Source of the DNA: Pseudomonas frederiksbergensis
GTDB taxonomy: Bacteria > Pseudomonadota > Gammaproteobacteria > Pseudomonadales > Pseudomonadaceae
Reading direction: 5' to 3'
NCBI RefSeq assembly: GCF_003732275.1
Contig: NZ_MOBM01000038.1
Span: 372,001 to 436,000, forward strand
DNA length: 64,000 bases
Both the position numbers and the translations under genes were made by a program. Of the stretch, positions 50,945 through 60,642 are shown one piece after another. Under the pieces are notes generated by a model, which was not told the origin of the DNA, did no database searches, and was given only the letters and a program-made list of their open reading frames with translations. The number at the start of each line of letters is the position of its first letter. Position 1 is the first letter of the stretch.

Positions 50945-51703
50945 TCAGGCCTGAGCCTTGGCCTCCGCCAATTGCTGCCACAGCGACGGAGCGCCGGCGG
51001 ATTTGGCGATGGCTTCAAGGCGCGCAATGTGCTGGGCCAGATCTTCTTCACTGGCACGGATGATCCGGATCGGCTGACGATCGGCCGGCAGACGACGGAT
51101 TTCTGTGGCGGAGTTGTCCGCGCCTTCACCGGAACCATTGCCATCAGACGCATTACCGGCCAGCGACAGGCTGGTCTGGCCGCCGGTCATGGTCAGGTAA
51201 ACGTCGGCGAGAATCTCGGAGTCGAGCAAGGCGCCGTGCAGTTCACGGCCGGAGTTGTCGACGCCATAGCGTTTGCACAAAGCGTCGAGGCTGTTGCGCT
51301 GCCCCGGGTGACGTTCCCGGGCCATCATCAGGGTGTCGAGGATCGAGCAGTGTTGCGTGATGTCCGCGCGGTCGTGGTGGCCCATCAGGGCGAATTCGTT
51401 GTTGATGAAGCCAACGTCGAACGCCGCGTTATGGATGATCAGCTGCGCGCCCTTGATGAACTCGAAGAATTCATCGGCCACTTCGGTGAAACGCGGCTTG
51501 CCCACCAGAAATTCGTTAGTGATGCCGTGGACGCCGATGGCGCCTTCGTCACTCTCGCGATCCGGTTGCAGGTAAACGTGGAAGTGCCGGCCGGTCAGGC
51601 GCCGACCGATCAACTCGACACAACCGATTTCGATAATCCGGTGGCCGTCGGTCACCGGCATGCCGGTGGTTTCGGTATCGAGTACAACGGATCTGGTGGC
51701 CAT
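50945..51703 (-). CDS. dnaQ: DNA polymerase III epsilon subunit (3'-5' exonuclease)
   Basis: The 252-residue protein is the proofreading exonuclease of the replicative polymerase. The DEDDh motifs are complete: Exo I VLDTETTG (Asp9, Glu11), Exo II IHNAAFDVGFI and Exo III with HGALLDSEILADVYL. The C-terminal tail (from ~185) is variable and should bind the polymerase alpha subunit. The gene is downstream of rnhA on the same strand, separated by 213 bp with a REP pair. Confidence 0.95.
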   Translation of the reverse strand: MATRSVVLDTETTGMPVTDGHRIIEIGCVELIGRRLTGRHFHVYLQPDRESDEGAIGVHGITNEFLVGKPRFTEVADEFFEFIKGAQLIIHNAAFDVGFINNEFALMGHHDRADITQHCSILDTLMMARERHPGQRNSLDALCKRYGVDNSGRELHGALLDSEILADVYLTMTGGQTSLSLAGNASDGNGSGEGADNSATEIRRLPADRQPIRIIRASEEDLAQHIARLEAIAKSAGAPSLWQQLAEAKAQA

Positions 51704-51791
51704 CAGTGCTCAGCTCTCAACGGGTCAATCGTGCAAAAGCGGCGATGTTAACACGCTCGCTGGGGTCTTTCAGGTACACCGTGTGGCACCC

Positions 51792-51883
51792 ATCGCGAGC
51801 AGGCTCGCTCCCACATTGAATTCGGGGGTTCACAGAATTTGTGCTCAACGAAGATCAAATGTGGGAGCGAGCCTGCTCGCGAT
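51792..51883. repeat. REP pair, GTGGGAGCGAGCCTGCTCGCGA family
   Basis: The arms atcgcgagcaggctcgctcc-cacatt and aatgtgggagcgagcctgct-cgcgat enclose a ~40-base loop between rnhA and dnaQ, which in many Pseudomonas are close neighbours. Confidence 0.87.
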
Positions 51884-51916
51884 TGGCCACGACGCGGTGC
51901 ATCGATAGAACCGGAA

Positions 51917-52369
51917 TCAAGCCTGCTTGTACCCACGCACTTCATCAACGCCACGATTGGCCAGTTGGTCGGCTCGTTCGTTGCCGTGATGGCCAATGTG
52001 CCCTCGCACCCATTTCCAGGTGACGTTGTGGCGGTTGACCTGCTCGTCGAGCAGTTTCCACAAGTCGGCGTTTTTCACCGGTTCCTTGGCCGCGGTTTTC
52101 CAGCCGCGTTTCTTCCAGTTGGCCATCCACTCGTTGATGCCTTTCATCACGTACTGGGAGTCGGTCACCAGCAGCACGTCGCAGGAGCGCTTGAGCTCTT
52201 CCAGGCCGCGAATCGCGCCCATCAACTCCATGCGGTTGTTGGTGGTGTTGGCTTCGCCGCCCCAGAGTTCTTTTTCAACGCCCTTGCACACCAGCAATGC
52301 ACCCCAGCCGCCCGGACCAGGGTTGCCCTTACAGGCGCCATCGGTGAAGAGTTCTACGCTATCGCTCAT
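51917..52369 (-). CDS. rnhA: ribonuclease HI
   Basis: The 150-residue enzyme removes RNA from RNA-DNA hybrids. The DEDD active site is present: Asp10 in LFTDGACKGNPGPGGWG, Glu near 48 in NNRMELMGAI, Asp near 70 in LLVTDSQYVMKG, and Asp near 134 in HHGNERADQLAN. The basic handle WMANWKKRGWKTA is intact. The length is normal. The gene is between the methyltransferase and dnaQ, as usual in Pseudomonas. Confidence 0.96.
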   Translation of the reverse strand: MSDSVELFTDGACKGNPGPGGWGALLVCKGVEKELWGGEANTTNNRMELMGAIRGLEELKRSCDVLLVTDSQYVMKGINEWMANWKKRGWKTAAKEPVKNADLWKLLDEQVNRHNVTWKWVRGHIGHHGNERADQLANRGVDEVRGYKQA

Positions 52370-52461
52370 GCCAATCTATCCAGAAAATGCGGTGGCTCGC
52401 CGATCGGTGACCGACGATGCCCGAGGCCGGGGCGAACCCGACCGGGAAAATAAAAAGTGTA

Positions 52462-53220
52462 TTACGGTTCGAGGTGACGACGGTTGACCTTGGCCATCGG
52501 CAACGGAATCAGCTTGCCCATCGGTTCGCGCCGTTCCTGACGCACCGGCCGCAGGCCCACCACGATCTTGCGCGCGACCAATAAATAGAAGCCACCACCC
52601 GACAATTGCCAGTCACCGGCCTTGCGTTCCCAACCGGCCAGACGGGCTTGCCAGGCAGGCGACGCAAGCGGCGGACGATAGCACCCGAAGCGGCGTTTCT
52701 CCAGCGCGAAGCCCAGCAGGTTCAGCCAGTCACCAACCCGCGATGGCGAAATGCAACGGGCCTTGCGCAAGGCGTCATGGGCGAACACATGACGCAGGCC
52801 CCAACTGCTCCAGGGGTTGATTCCGACGATCAGCAGATGCCCGCCAGGCCGAACACTGCTCGCCGCTTCGCGCAGCAAACCGTGAGGCGACAGGCAGAAA
52901 TCCAGCCCGTGCTGCAACACCACCACATCGGCGGCGTGCTCGCTCAAAGGCCAGGCCTGCTCTTCGCAAACGATCTCGACCCCCGGCAACGGCGCACCCA
53001 GTCGCACATTGCGCTGGACCTGCGGCGCCGACGGCGGCGTTTGCGCCGAGGGGCCGTAATGCACCAGGTAGCCGCCGAAGAAGCGCCCCAACTCGTCTTC
53101 GAGCATGCGTCGTTCTTCGTCCAGCAGAAATTGCCCGATGGGCCCGGACAACCATTCACGGGCCGCGCTGATCAACGTCAGCCACTCAGGATCGGCCTGA
53201 GCGAACGCTTTATCGGTCAT
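52462..53220 (-). CDS. class I SAM-dependent methyltransferase-like protein
   Basis: The 252-residue protein is of the methyltransferase type coded divergent to gloB in Pseudomonas and E. coli (YafS-like). VVVLQHGLDFCLSPHGLLRE and VRPGGHLLIVGINPWSSWGL match motifs IV to V of the Methyltransf_11 family, while the SAM-binding glycine motif I expected near residue 60-75 is not clear. This might be a degenerate enzyme. The start at 53220 has GGAGA five bases upstream. The substrate is unknown. Confidence 0.82.
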   Translation of the reverse strand: MTDKAFAQADPEWLTLISAAREWLSGPIGQFLLDEERRMLEDELGRFFGGYLVHYGPSAQTPPSAPQVQRNVRLGAPLPGVEIVCEEQAWPLSEHAADVVVLQHGLDFCLSPHGLLREAASSVRPGGHLLIVGINPWSSWGLRHVFAHDALRKARCISPSRVGDWLNLLGFALEKRRFGCYRPPLASPAWQARLAGWERKAGDWQLSGGGFYLLVARKIVVGLRPVRQERREPMGKLIPLPMAKVNRRHLEP

Positions 53221-53285
53221 TGCATTCTCCAACGCGCCAGGAAGTTCTAAGATGCGCCAATGTTTTCCGCTTGGCGAATCCGACG

Positions 53286-54053
53286 ATGATACAGATCAGT
53301 GCCCTGCCCGCCTTCACCGACAACTACATCTGGTTGTTACAAGACCACAGCACCCAGCGCTGCGCGGTGGTCGATCCGGGCGATGCCGCGCCAGTACAAG
53401 CCTGGCTCGCGGCGCACCCGGGTTGGGTGTTAAGCGATATTTTGATCACTCATCACCATCATGACCACGTCGGCGGCGTCGAGCGGCTGAAAAAAGCGAC
53501 AGACGCGACAGTCTACGGCCCGGCCAGCGAAAGCATCCCGGCGCGGGACGTGGCCCTCAAGGACAATGACCGCATCAGCGTGCTGGGCTGGGACTTCGAC
53601 GTCATCCAGGTGCCGGGCCATACCCTGGGGCACATCGCCTTTTATCACCAGGGCCATTTGTTTTGCGGCGACACCCTGTTCGCCGCCGGTTGCGGACGCC
53701 TGTTCGAAGGCACGCCGGAGCAAATGCATCACTCGCTGAGCCGCCTCGCTGCGCTGCCCGAAGACACGCTGGTCTACTGCACCCACGAGTACACCCTGAG
53801 CAATCTGAAGTTCGCCGCAGCAGTCGAACCGGGCAACCCCGATACCCTCGAACGACTGGCCACAGTCGCCCGGCAACGCGAAGCCGGCATCATGACGCTG
53901 CCTTCGACGCTGGCACTGGAAAAGCTCACCAATCCGTTTTTGCGTACCGGCGAAACATCCGTTAAAGAAAAAGTGGACGAACGGAACGGACCCGATAACC
54001 GGGCGCCGAGTGCGGTTTTTGCTGCTCTTCGCGCTTGGAAAGATACGTTCTAG
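53286..54053 (+). CDS. gloB: hydroxyacylglutathione hydrolase (glyoxalase II)
   Basis: The 255-residue metallo-beta-lactamase-fold enzyme hydrolyses S-lactoylglutathione to lactate and glutathione in methylglyoxal detoxification. The binuclear metal motif THHHHDHVGG is at residues ~56-65, followed by ligands in PGHTLGHIAF, CGDTLFAAGCGRLFEG and CTHEYT; the C-terminal glutathione-binding domain includes NPFLRTGE. The start at 53286 gives the conserved MIQISALPAFTDNYIW. It is divergent from the methyltransferase gene. Confidence 0.95.
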   Translation: MIQISALPAFTDNYIWLLQDHSTQRCAVVDPGDAAPVQAWLAAHPGWVLSDILITHHHHDHVGGVERLKKATDATVYGPASESIPARDVALKDNDRISVLGWDFDVIQVPGHTLGHIAFYHQGHLFCGDTLFAAGCGRLFEGTPEQMHHSLSRLAALPEDTLVYCTHEYTLSNLKFAAAVEPGNPDTLERLATVARQREAGIMTLPSTLALEKLTNPFLRTGETSVKEKVDERNGPDNRAPSAVFAALRAWKDTF

Positions 54054-54152
54054 GGAGGCTGCTTGATGATACAAAAATTCTGAATGGTTGACCGCAGGGG
54101 GTGCGCTTTCTAGAATCGCCCGACATTTTTGCCCGGAACTTACTTCCAGCCA

Positions 54153-55607
54153 ATGTCGTCACCTATTCGTAAAGCCATCAATTCAGACGCATTGACCCGC
54201 TTGGCTCAAGCCATTGCGGTGGCTGTGTCCGCCACTTTGGCGGGCTGTTCCAGCCATGTGCCGCAGACCGAAGCGACACACACTCCGAATATTGCCGCTC
54301 GAGCCAAGCAGAAACCCATCTGGCTCAGCGAAAAACCAACACCGCAAATTCCACAGGACGTCTGGGAGCGCATGCGCCAGGGCTTCCAGTTGCAGGACAA
54401 CCTGGGCGTCAACCCGCGCATCGAGCAACAGCGCTTGTGGTTCGCCAGTAACCCGTCCTTCCTCGAAAATGCCGGCGAACGCGGCAGCCTCTACATTCAC
54501 TACATCGTCGAACGCCTTGAAGAACGCAACATGCCGCTGGAACTGGCGCTGTTGCCGGTGATTGAAAGCGCCTACAACCCGATGGCCTATTCCCGGGCCG
54601 ACGCGGTGGGTCTTTGGCAATTCATTCCTTCCACCGGGCGTTACTTCAACCTGCGTCAGACCCGCTTTTATGATGGCCGTCGCGATATCACCGCCTCGAC
54701 CACCGCGGCCATGGATTACCTGACCCGCCTGCACGACATGTTCAACGGCGACTGGTTGCTGGCCCTGGCGGCCTACAACGCCGGCGAAGGTACGGTCAGC
54801 CGGGCCATCGAGCGCAACGAACGACTCGGCCTGCCGACCGACTACTGGAACCTGCCGCTGCCAGCGGAAACCCAGGCCTATGTGCCTAAGCTGCTGGCCT
54901 TGTCGCAAGTGGTATTGGCGCCCGAAGCCTATGGCGTGAACCTCAACCCGATCGCCAACGAACCGTACTTCCAGGTCGTCGAAATCAACCAGCGCATGGA
55001 CCTGTCCAAGGTTGCCGCGGTGGCCAATATCGACGAAGACGAACTGTTCCAGCTCAACCCGGCCTTCAAGCAGCGCACCACCATCGACGGCCCCCAGCAT
55101 CTGCTGGTGCCAACGTCCAAGGCGCAACTGCTGACCGCCAGCCTGTCGACCATGCGCCCTGACGAGCTGATCAGTCAGCGATCGCTCAAGCCGGTGTTCG
55201 AAGGGGCAGACGACAGCGAAATCGCCAGCCTCAAGCGCGCCTATCGGGTCAAACGTGGCGACAACCTGGGCACCATCGCCAAGGCCAACAAGGTCGACAT
55301 CAAGGACCTGCAACGCTGGAACAAACTGACGGGCAAGGACCTCAAGGTCGGCCAGACCCTGGTCATGCAGGACACCACCAAGCGCAAACCCGGGCGCGTC
55401 AACACGGTGGTGGCGGCGAACAGCAAGGCGAACGGCAAAGTAACCAACAAGACGCAACAGACCCAGTACAAGGTCAAGCAAGGCGATTCGCTGTATATGG
55501 TCGCCAAACGCTTCAACGTTGAAATGCAGCACCTCAAGCGCTGGAACCCTCGGGTTGGCCAGGCGCTGAAGCCGGGGCAGATGCTGACGGTTGCTTCGCC
55601 GAATTAA
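54153..55607 (+). CDS. mltD: membrane-bound lytic murein transglycosylase D
   Basis: The 484-residue lipoprotein cleaves peptidoglycan glycan strands at the outer membrane. The signal ends in a lipobox LAGC with Cys32; the SLT domain (~125-240) has the catalytic glutamate in LLPVIESAYNPMAYSRADAV and GLWQFIPSTGRYFNLRQ; two LysM repeats for glycan binding lie at ~370-415 (YRVKRGDNLGTIAKANKVDI) and ~437-480 (YKVKQGDSLYMVAKRFNVEM). I used the ATG at 54153. The gene follows gloB by 99 bp on the same strand. Confidence 0.95.
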   Translation: MSSPIRKAINSDALTRLAQAIAVAVSATLAGCSSHVPQTEATHTPNIAARAKQKPIWLSEKPTPQIPQDVWERMRQGFQLQDNLGVNPRIEQQRLWFASNPSFLENAGERGSLYIHYIVERLEERNMPLELALLPVIESAYNPMAYSRADAVGLWQFIPSTGRYFNLRQTRFYDGRRDITASTTAAMDYLTRLHDMFNGDWLLALAAYNAGEGTVSRAIERNERLGLPTDYWNLPLPAETQAYVPKLLALSQVVLAPEAYGVNLNPIANEPYFQVVEINQRMDLSKVAAVANIDEDELFQLNPAFKQRTTIDGPQHLLVPTSKAQLLTASLSTMRPDELISQRSLKPVFEGADDSEIASLKRAYRVKRGDNLGTIAKANKVDIKDLQRWNKLTGKDLKVGQTLVMQDTTKRKPGRVNTVVAANSKANGKVTNKTQQTQYKVKQGDSLYMVAKRFNVEMQHLKRWNPRVGQALKPGQMLTVASPN

Positions 55608-55633
55608 ACAACACGCCCTGTCGAGGGGATTTT

Positions 55634-55764
55634 GTGGCGAGGGAGCTTGCTCCCGTCGGGTTGCGAAGCAGCCCCAAAACCTGAAACCCGGTGATTTCTG
55701 ACACACCGCGTATTTCGGTTTACGACTGCTTCGCAGCCGAGCGGGAGCAAGCTCCCTCGCCACA
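55634..55764. repeat. REP pair, GTGGCGAGGGAGCTTGCTCCC family
   Basis: The arms gtggcgagggagcttgctcc-c and gggagcaagctccctcgcca-ca flank ~88 bases containing gggttgcgaagcagcccca and gactgcttcgcagccga, which also pair in part. It is between mltD and the npp operon. Confidence 0.85.
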
Positions 55765-55892
55765 GGTTCTGCGATCCGCCGAACCTTCACCGGCACAATT
55801 AACCACGCATTACCCCCCCATCTTTTTCCTGTCGATACAAGCTGTTACTGTACGGCCCACAAAGCCCAAGCCGCCTGGATCGGATCTCTGAC

Positions 55893-57725
55893 TTGAAGCG
55901 TCCCCTCCTCCTGCTCCTGATCAGCCTGGCCTTGAGCTCCCCCGCAAGCGCGACGATCAGCGAAAGCCATGGTTATGCGCAGTTCGGCACGCTCAAGTAC
56001 CCGGCCAGATTTACCCACTTCGACTGGGTCAACCCGCAAGCGCCCAAGGGCGGTACGTTGCGGGTGATGGCGTTTGGCACCTTCGATACGCTCAACCCTT
56101 ACACATTCAAAGGCTCGAGCCCGGTTTCCACCGCCAATTTCCTGCAGTACGGCATCAACGAACTCAATGAACCATTGATGGTCGGCACCGGCCAATACGC
56201 GCCGTCCGGCGATGAGCCGACCTCCAGTTATGGCCTGATCGCCCAATCGGTGGAATACAGCGAGGACCGCAGCTGGGTGGTGTTCAACCTGCGCCCCGAA
56301 GCGCGCTTCCACGATGGCACGCCGATCACCGCTTACGACGTGGCGTTCTCTTACCGATTGCTGCTCAAGGATGGTCACCCGCAATACCGCACCAACCTTC
56401 AGGAAGTGTCGCGGGTGGATATCCTCAACCCACAGCGCATCCGCTTCGTCTTCAAACGCGCCGGCAATCCGCTGCTGATCCTGCGCCTGGGCGAGTTGCC
56501 GGTATTGCCCCAGCATTACTGGGAAGGTCGTGATTTCAAGGCCACCACCTTCGAGCCGCCATTGGGCAGTGGACCGTATCGCATCACCTCGGTAACGCCC
56601 GGGCGGCAGATCGTCTTCGAACGGGTCAAGGATTACTGGGGCAAAGACCTGCCGGTCAATCGCGGCAAGTACAACGTCGATCGCATGGAAGTCGAGTTCT
56701 ACCGTGACAGCGACGTGGCTTTCGAAGCGTTCAAGGCCGGTGAGTTCGACATCTACATCGAGCACCAGGCGAAGAACTGGGCCAACGGTTACAACTTCCC
56801 CGCCGTGCGCCGTGGCGATGTGATCAAGGCGCAAATCGCGCACCAGATCCCGACCCAGAGCCAGGGCCTGTTCATGAACACCCGGCGACCAACCTTCGCC
56901 GAGACCAAGGTCCGCGAAGCGCTGGGGCTGATGTTCGACTTCGAGTGGACCAACCGCACGCTGTTCAGCGGCGCCTACAAGCGCGCCATGAGTTATTACC
57001 CCAACAGCGAGTTCTCCGCCACCGGGCTACCGGTCGGTCATGAGTGGCTGCTGCTCAAGCCCTATCGCGATCAGTTGCCCGCCAAGCTGCTCACCGAGCC
57101 GTTCAGCCTGCCGCAGACCGAAGGTCGCGGCATTCCACGGGAAACCATGCGCAAAGCCCTGGAGCTACTCGCCCAGGCCGGCTGGAAGCTCAACGGTCAG
57201 CGGCTACAGAACACCATCGGCCAACCGTTGCGTTTCGAGATCCTGCTGGTCAATCCGAACCTGGAACGGATCCTTCAGCCTTACGTCGAGAACCTCGCCA
57301 GCATCGGCATCGACGCACGGCTGCGCACGGTCGATCGCGCCCAGTACAAACAACGCCTCGATCAGTTCGATTTCGACATGATCCTGATGACCCTCAACCA
57401 GACCCTCAGCCCGGGACTGGAACAATGGCAGTACTTTCACTCCAGCCAGGTCGGGGTCAAGGGCAGCAAGAATTACGCAGGTATCGCCAACCCGGTGGTC
57501 GACCATTTGCTCGAACAACTGCTCGCCGCCCAGACCCGTGATGCACAAGTCGCCGCCGGCAAGGCACTCGACCGGGTGCTGCTGTGGCAGCACTACATCA
57601 TTCCCAACTGGTACCTCAATTATCACCGCCTGGCCTACCGCAACCGGTTCGCCTTCGTCACCACGCCGCCCTACACCCTGGGCCTGAGCGCGTGGTGGCT
57701 GAAATCTTCGGAGAAAGATCGATGA
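55893..57725 (+). CDS. nppA1: peptide ABC transporter substrate-binding protein, first of two
   Basis: The 610-residue family-5 binding protein has a signal peptide (LLLLLISLALSSPASA) and the typical SBP_bac_5 features (FHDGTPITAYDVAFSYRLLL, FEPPLGSGPYRI, VKDYWGKDLPVNRGKYNVDR). By gene order (two binding proteins, two permeases, one double ATPase, fabI) it matches NppA1A2BCD of P. aeruginosa, which takes up peptidyl-nucleoside antibiotics and small peptides, and resembles YejA. Translation starts from TTG at 55893; the signal peptide begins there and no ATG is available until residue ~59. Its stop overlaps the start of the second binding protein. Confidence 0.88.
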   Translation: MKRPLLLLLISLALSSPASATISESHGYAQFGTLKYPARFTHFDWVNPQAPKGGTLRVMAFGTFDTLNPYTFKGSSPVSTANFLQYGINELNEPLMVGTGQYAPSGDEPTSSYGLIAQSVEYSEDRSWVVFNLRPEARFHDGTPITAYDVAFSYRLLLKDGHPQYRTNLQEVSRVDILNPQRIRFVFKRAGNPLLILRLGELPVLPQHYWEGRDFKATTFEPPLGSGPYRITSVTPGRQIVFERVKDYWGKDLPVNRGKYNVDRMEVEFYRDSDVAFEAFKAGEFDIYIEHQAKNWANGYNFPAVRRGDVIKAQIAHQIPTQSQGLFMNTRRPTFAETKVREALGLMFDFEWTNRTLFSGAYKRAMSYYPNSEFSATGLPVGHEWLLLKPYRDQLPAKLLTEPFSLPQTEGRGIPRETMRKALELLAQAGWKLNGQRLQNTIGQPLRFEILLVNPNLERILQPYVENLASIGIDARLRTVDRAQYKQRLDQFDFDMILMTLNQTLSPGLEQWQYFHSSQVGVKGSKNYAGIANPVVDHLLEQLLAAQTRDAQVAAGKALDRVLLWQHYIIPNWYLNYHRLAYRNRFAFVTTPPYTLGLSAWWLKSSEKDR

Positions 57726-59563
57726 AACCCCTACGCGCCCTGCTCTTGCAGGCCAGCGGTCTGTTGTTCGCCGGGCTGGCCTGCGCCGCCCCGCAACATG
57801 CCCTGACCCTGTACAACGAGCCGCCGAAATACCCGGCCGATTTCAAATATTTCGATTACGTAAACCCTGACGCGCCCAAGGGCGGAATCTTTCGCCAGGC
57901 CGGGTTCGGTGGCTTCGACAGCCTCAACCCGTTCATCAACAAAGGCGTGCCGGCCGACGACATCAGCATGATCTATGACACCCTGGCCAAACAGGGTCTC
58001 GATGAGCCGTTCACTCAATATGGCTTGATCGCCGGCAAAATCGAAAAAGCCCCGGACAACAGCTGGGTGCGCTTCTACCTGCGCCCCGAAGCACGTTTCC
58101 ACGATGGCCACCCCGTGCGTGCCGAAGACGTCGTGTTCAGCTTCCAGACCCTGATCAAGGACGGTGCCCCGCTCTACCGCGGCTATTACAGCGACGTGGA
58201 GGAAGCGATCGCCGAAGACCCGCTCAAAGTGCTGTTCAAGTTCAAGCACAACAATAACCGCGAACTGCCAATGATCCTCTGCCAGTTGCCGGTGCTACCC
58301 AAACATTGGTGGGTGACCCGCGACTTCAACAAGGGCAATCTTGAACTGCCGCTGGGCAGCGGTCCGTACAAAGTCAGCGAAGTGAAGGCCGGACGCTCGG
58401 TGCGCTATGAGCGGGTCAAGGATTACTGGGGCAAGGACCTGCCGGTCAATCGCGGCTTCTACAACTTCGACGTGCTGACCACCGACTACTATCGCGACAA
58501 CACCGTCGCGCTGGAAGCACTCAAGGCCGGTCAGTTCGACTACTGGCTGGAAATGGCCGCGAAAAACTGGGCCAATGCCTACAACATTCCGGCGGTGACC
58601 GAAGGTCGGTTGATCAAGGAACAGATCCCGAACGGCAACCCCACCGGTATGCAGGGTTTTATATTCAACCTGCGCCGTCCGGTGTTCCAGGACGTGCGCG
58701 TGCGTCAGGCACTGACCCTGTTGCTGGACTTCGAATGGACCAACAAGCAGCTGTTCAACGGCGCCTACGCGCGCACCCGCAGTTACTTTGAAAACTCGGA
58801 AATGGCCGCTACTGGCCTGCCGGACGCCGATCAACTGGCGATCCTCGACCCGTTCCGCGGCAAGCTTCCCGAGCAAGTGTTCAGCGAGGCGTTCCAGAAC
58901 CCGGTGACCGACGCCAGCGGCATGATCCGTAGCCAGCAGCGCAAGGCCTATCAACTGCTGCAAGAGGCCGGCTGGCGGATTGTCGACGACAAGATGGTCG
59001 ACGCCACCGGCAAACCGGTGAGCATCGAGTTCCTGCTGGCCCAGACCGAGTTCGAACGGGTGCTGCTGCCGTTCAAGCGCAACCTCAGCGACTTGGGCAT
59101 CGACCTGGTGATTCGCCGGGTCGACGTCTCGCAATACATCAACCGCGTGCGTTCTCGGGACTTCGACATGATCGTCGGCAGCTTCCCTCAATCCAACTCG
59201 CCGGGTAACGAACAACGTGAGTACTGGATGAGCGCCGCTGCCGACAAACCCGGCAGTCGTAACTCCATGGGCTTGAAAGACCCGGTGGTGGACCACCTGG
59301 TCGAGCAACTGATCAACGCCGATTCGCGCCAAAGCCTGGTGGCCCATGCCCGGGCGCTGGACCGGGTGCTGCAATGGGGCTATTACGTGATCCCCAACTG
59401 GCACATCAAGACCTGGCGCGTGGCGTACTGGAACCACATCGGCCACCCCAAGGTTTCGCCCAAATATGACATCGGCATCAATACCTGGTGGGTCAAGCCC
59501 AACGCGACATTGCCGATAGAAGTCGAAACCAAACTGCTAGCCGACCCTGCGGGCACGGAGTAA
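57722..59563 (+). CDS. nppA2: peptide ABC transporter substrate-binding protein, second of two
   Basis: The 613-residue protein is a paralogue of the preceding one, sharing KYPADFKYFDYVNPDAPKGG, RPEARFHDGHPV and VKDYWGKDLPVNRGFYNFDV. A signal peptide (LLLQASGLLFAGLACAAP) precedes it; the LAC is not a proper lipobox, so it is probably soluble in the periplasm. Translation is coupled to nppA1 (ATGA). The pair may present different ligands to one permease. Confidence 0.88.
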   Translation: MKPLRALLLQASGLLFAGLACAAPQHALTLYNEPPKYPADFKYFDYVNPDAPKGGIFRQAGFGGFDSLNPFINKGVPADDISMIYDTLAKQGLDEPFTQYGLIAGKIEKAPDNSWVRFYLRPEARFHDGHPVRAEDVVFSFQTLIKDGAPLYRGYYSDVEEAIAEDPLKVLFKFKHNNNRELPMILCQLPVLPKHWWVTRDFNKGNLELPLGSGPYKVSEVKAGRSVRYERVKDYWGKDLPVNRGFYNFDVLTTDYYRDNTVALEALKAGQFDYWLEMAAKNWANAYNIPAVTEGRLIKEQIPNGNPTGMQGFIFNLRRPVFQDVRVRQALTLLLDFEWTNKQLFNGAYARTRSYFENSEMAATGLPDADQLAILDPFRGKLPEQVFSEAFQNPVTDASGMIRSQQRKAYQLLQEAGWRIVDDKMVDATGKPVSIEFLLAQTEFERVLLPFKRNLSDLGIDLVIRRVDVSQYINRVRSRDFDMIVGSFPQSNSPGNEQREYWMSAAADKPGSRNSMGLKDPVVDHLVEQLINADSRQSLVAHARALDRVLQWGYYVIPNWHIKTWRVAYWNHIGHPKVSPKYDIGINTWWVKPNATLPIEVETKLLADPAGTE

Positions 59564-59567
59564 TCAG

Positions 59568-60641
59568 ATGCTGGCGTATATTTTTCGGCGACTGCTGCTG
59601 ATCATCCCGACCCTGCTCGGCATTTTGCTGATCAACTTCGTGATCATCCAGGCCGCCCCCGGCGGGCCGGTGGAACAGATGATCGCCAAGCTCGAAGGCT
59701 TCGAAGGCGCCACCAGCCGTATCGCCGGCGGCGGTGCCGAGGTGTCGGTGGCCGGTTCCGCCTATCGCGGCGCCCAGGGCCTGGACCCGGCGCTGGTCAA
59801 GGAAATCGAGCACATGTACGGCTTCGACAAATCGGCGCCGGAACGTTTGTGGATCATGATCAAGAACTACGCCACCCTGGATTTCGGCGACAGCTTCTTC
59901 CGCGACGCCAAGGTCATCGACCTGATCAAGGAAAAGATGCCGGTGTCGATCTCCCTCGGGCTGTGGAGCACGCTGATCATGTACCTGGTGTCGATTCCGT
60001 TGGGGATCGCCAAGGCGACGCGACACGGCAGCCACTTCGACGTCTGGACCAGTTCGGCGATCATCGTCGGTTACGCGATTCCGGCATTCCTGTTCGCCAT
60101 CCTGCTGATTGTGGTGTTCGCTGGCGGCAGCTATTTCGACTGGTTCCCGCTACGGGGCCTGACCTCGAACAATTTCGATGAGCTCAGCACCGGCGGCAAG
60201 ATCCTCGATTATTTCTGGCACCTGGCACTGCCGGTGACCGCACTGGTAATCGGCAACTTCGCGACCATGACGCTGCTGACCAAGAACAGCTTCCTCGATG
60301 AAATCAACAAGCAGTACGTGGTGACCGCCAAGGCCAAGGGCCTGACCCGCCATCGCGTGCTGTACGGCCATGTGTTTCGCAACGCCATGCTGTTGGTGAT
60401 CGCCGGTTTCCCTTCGGCATTCATCGGGATCTTCTTCACCGGCTCGTTGCTGGTGGAAGTGATTTTCTCCCTCGACGGCCTCGGCCTGATGAGTTTTGAA
60501 GCAGCGATCAACCGCGACTACCCGATAGTCTTCGGCACGCTGTTCATCTTCACCCTGCTGGGGTTGGTGGTGAAGCTGATCGGCGACCTCACTTACACCT
60601 TTGTCGATCCGCGCATCGACTTCGAAAGCCGGGAGCATTGA
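59568..60641 (+). CDS. nppB: peptide ABC transporter permease, first
   Basis: The 357-residue permease has the OppB-like topology: a first helix at ~10-30, a long periplasmic loop with a glycine-rich stretch (SRIAGGGAEVSVAGSAYRGA), then five helices, and the EAA loop KQYVVTAKAKGLTRHRVLYG for contact with the ATPase. It begins four bases after nppA2. It is similar to YejB. Confidence 0.93.
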   Translation: MLAYIFRRLLLIIPTLLGILLINFVIIQAAPGGPVEQMIAKLEGFEGATSRIAGGGAEVSVAGSAYRGAQGLDPALVKEIEHMYGFDKSAPERLWIMIKNYATLDFGDSFFRDAKVIDLIKEKMPVSISLGLWSTLIMYLVSIPLGIAKATRHGSHFDVWTSSAIIVGYAIPAFLFAILLIVVFAGGSYFDWFPLRGLTSNNFDELSTGGKILDYFWHLALPVTALVIGNFATMTLLTKNSFLDEINKQYVVTAKAKGLTRHRVLYGHVFRNAMLLVIAGFPSAFIGIFFTGSLLVEVIFSLDGLGLMSFEAAINRDYPIVFGTLFIFTLLGLVVKLIGDLTYTFVDPRIDFESREH

Positions 60642-60642
60642 G

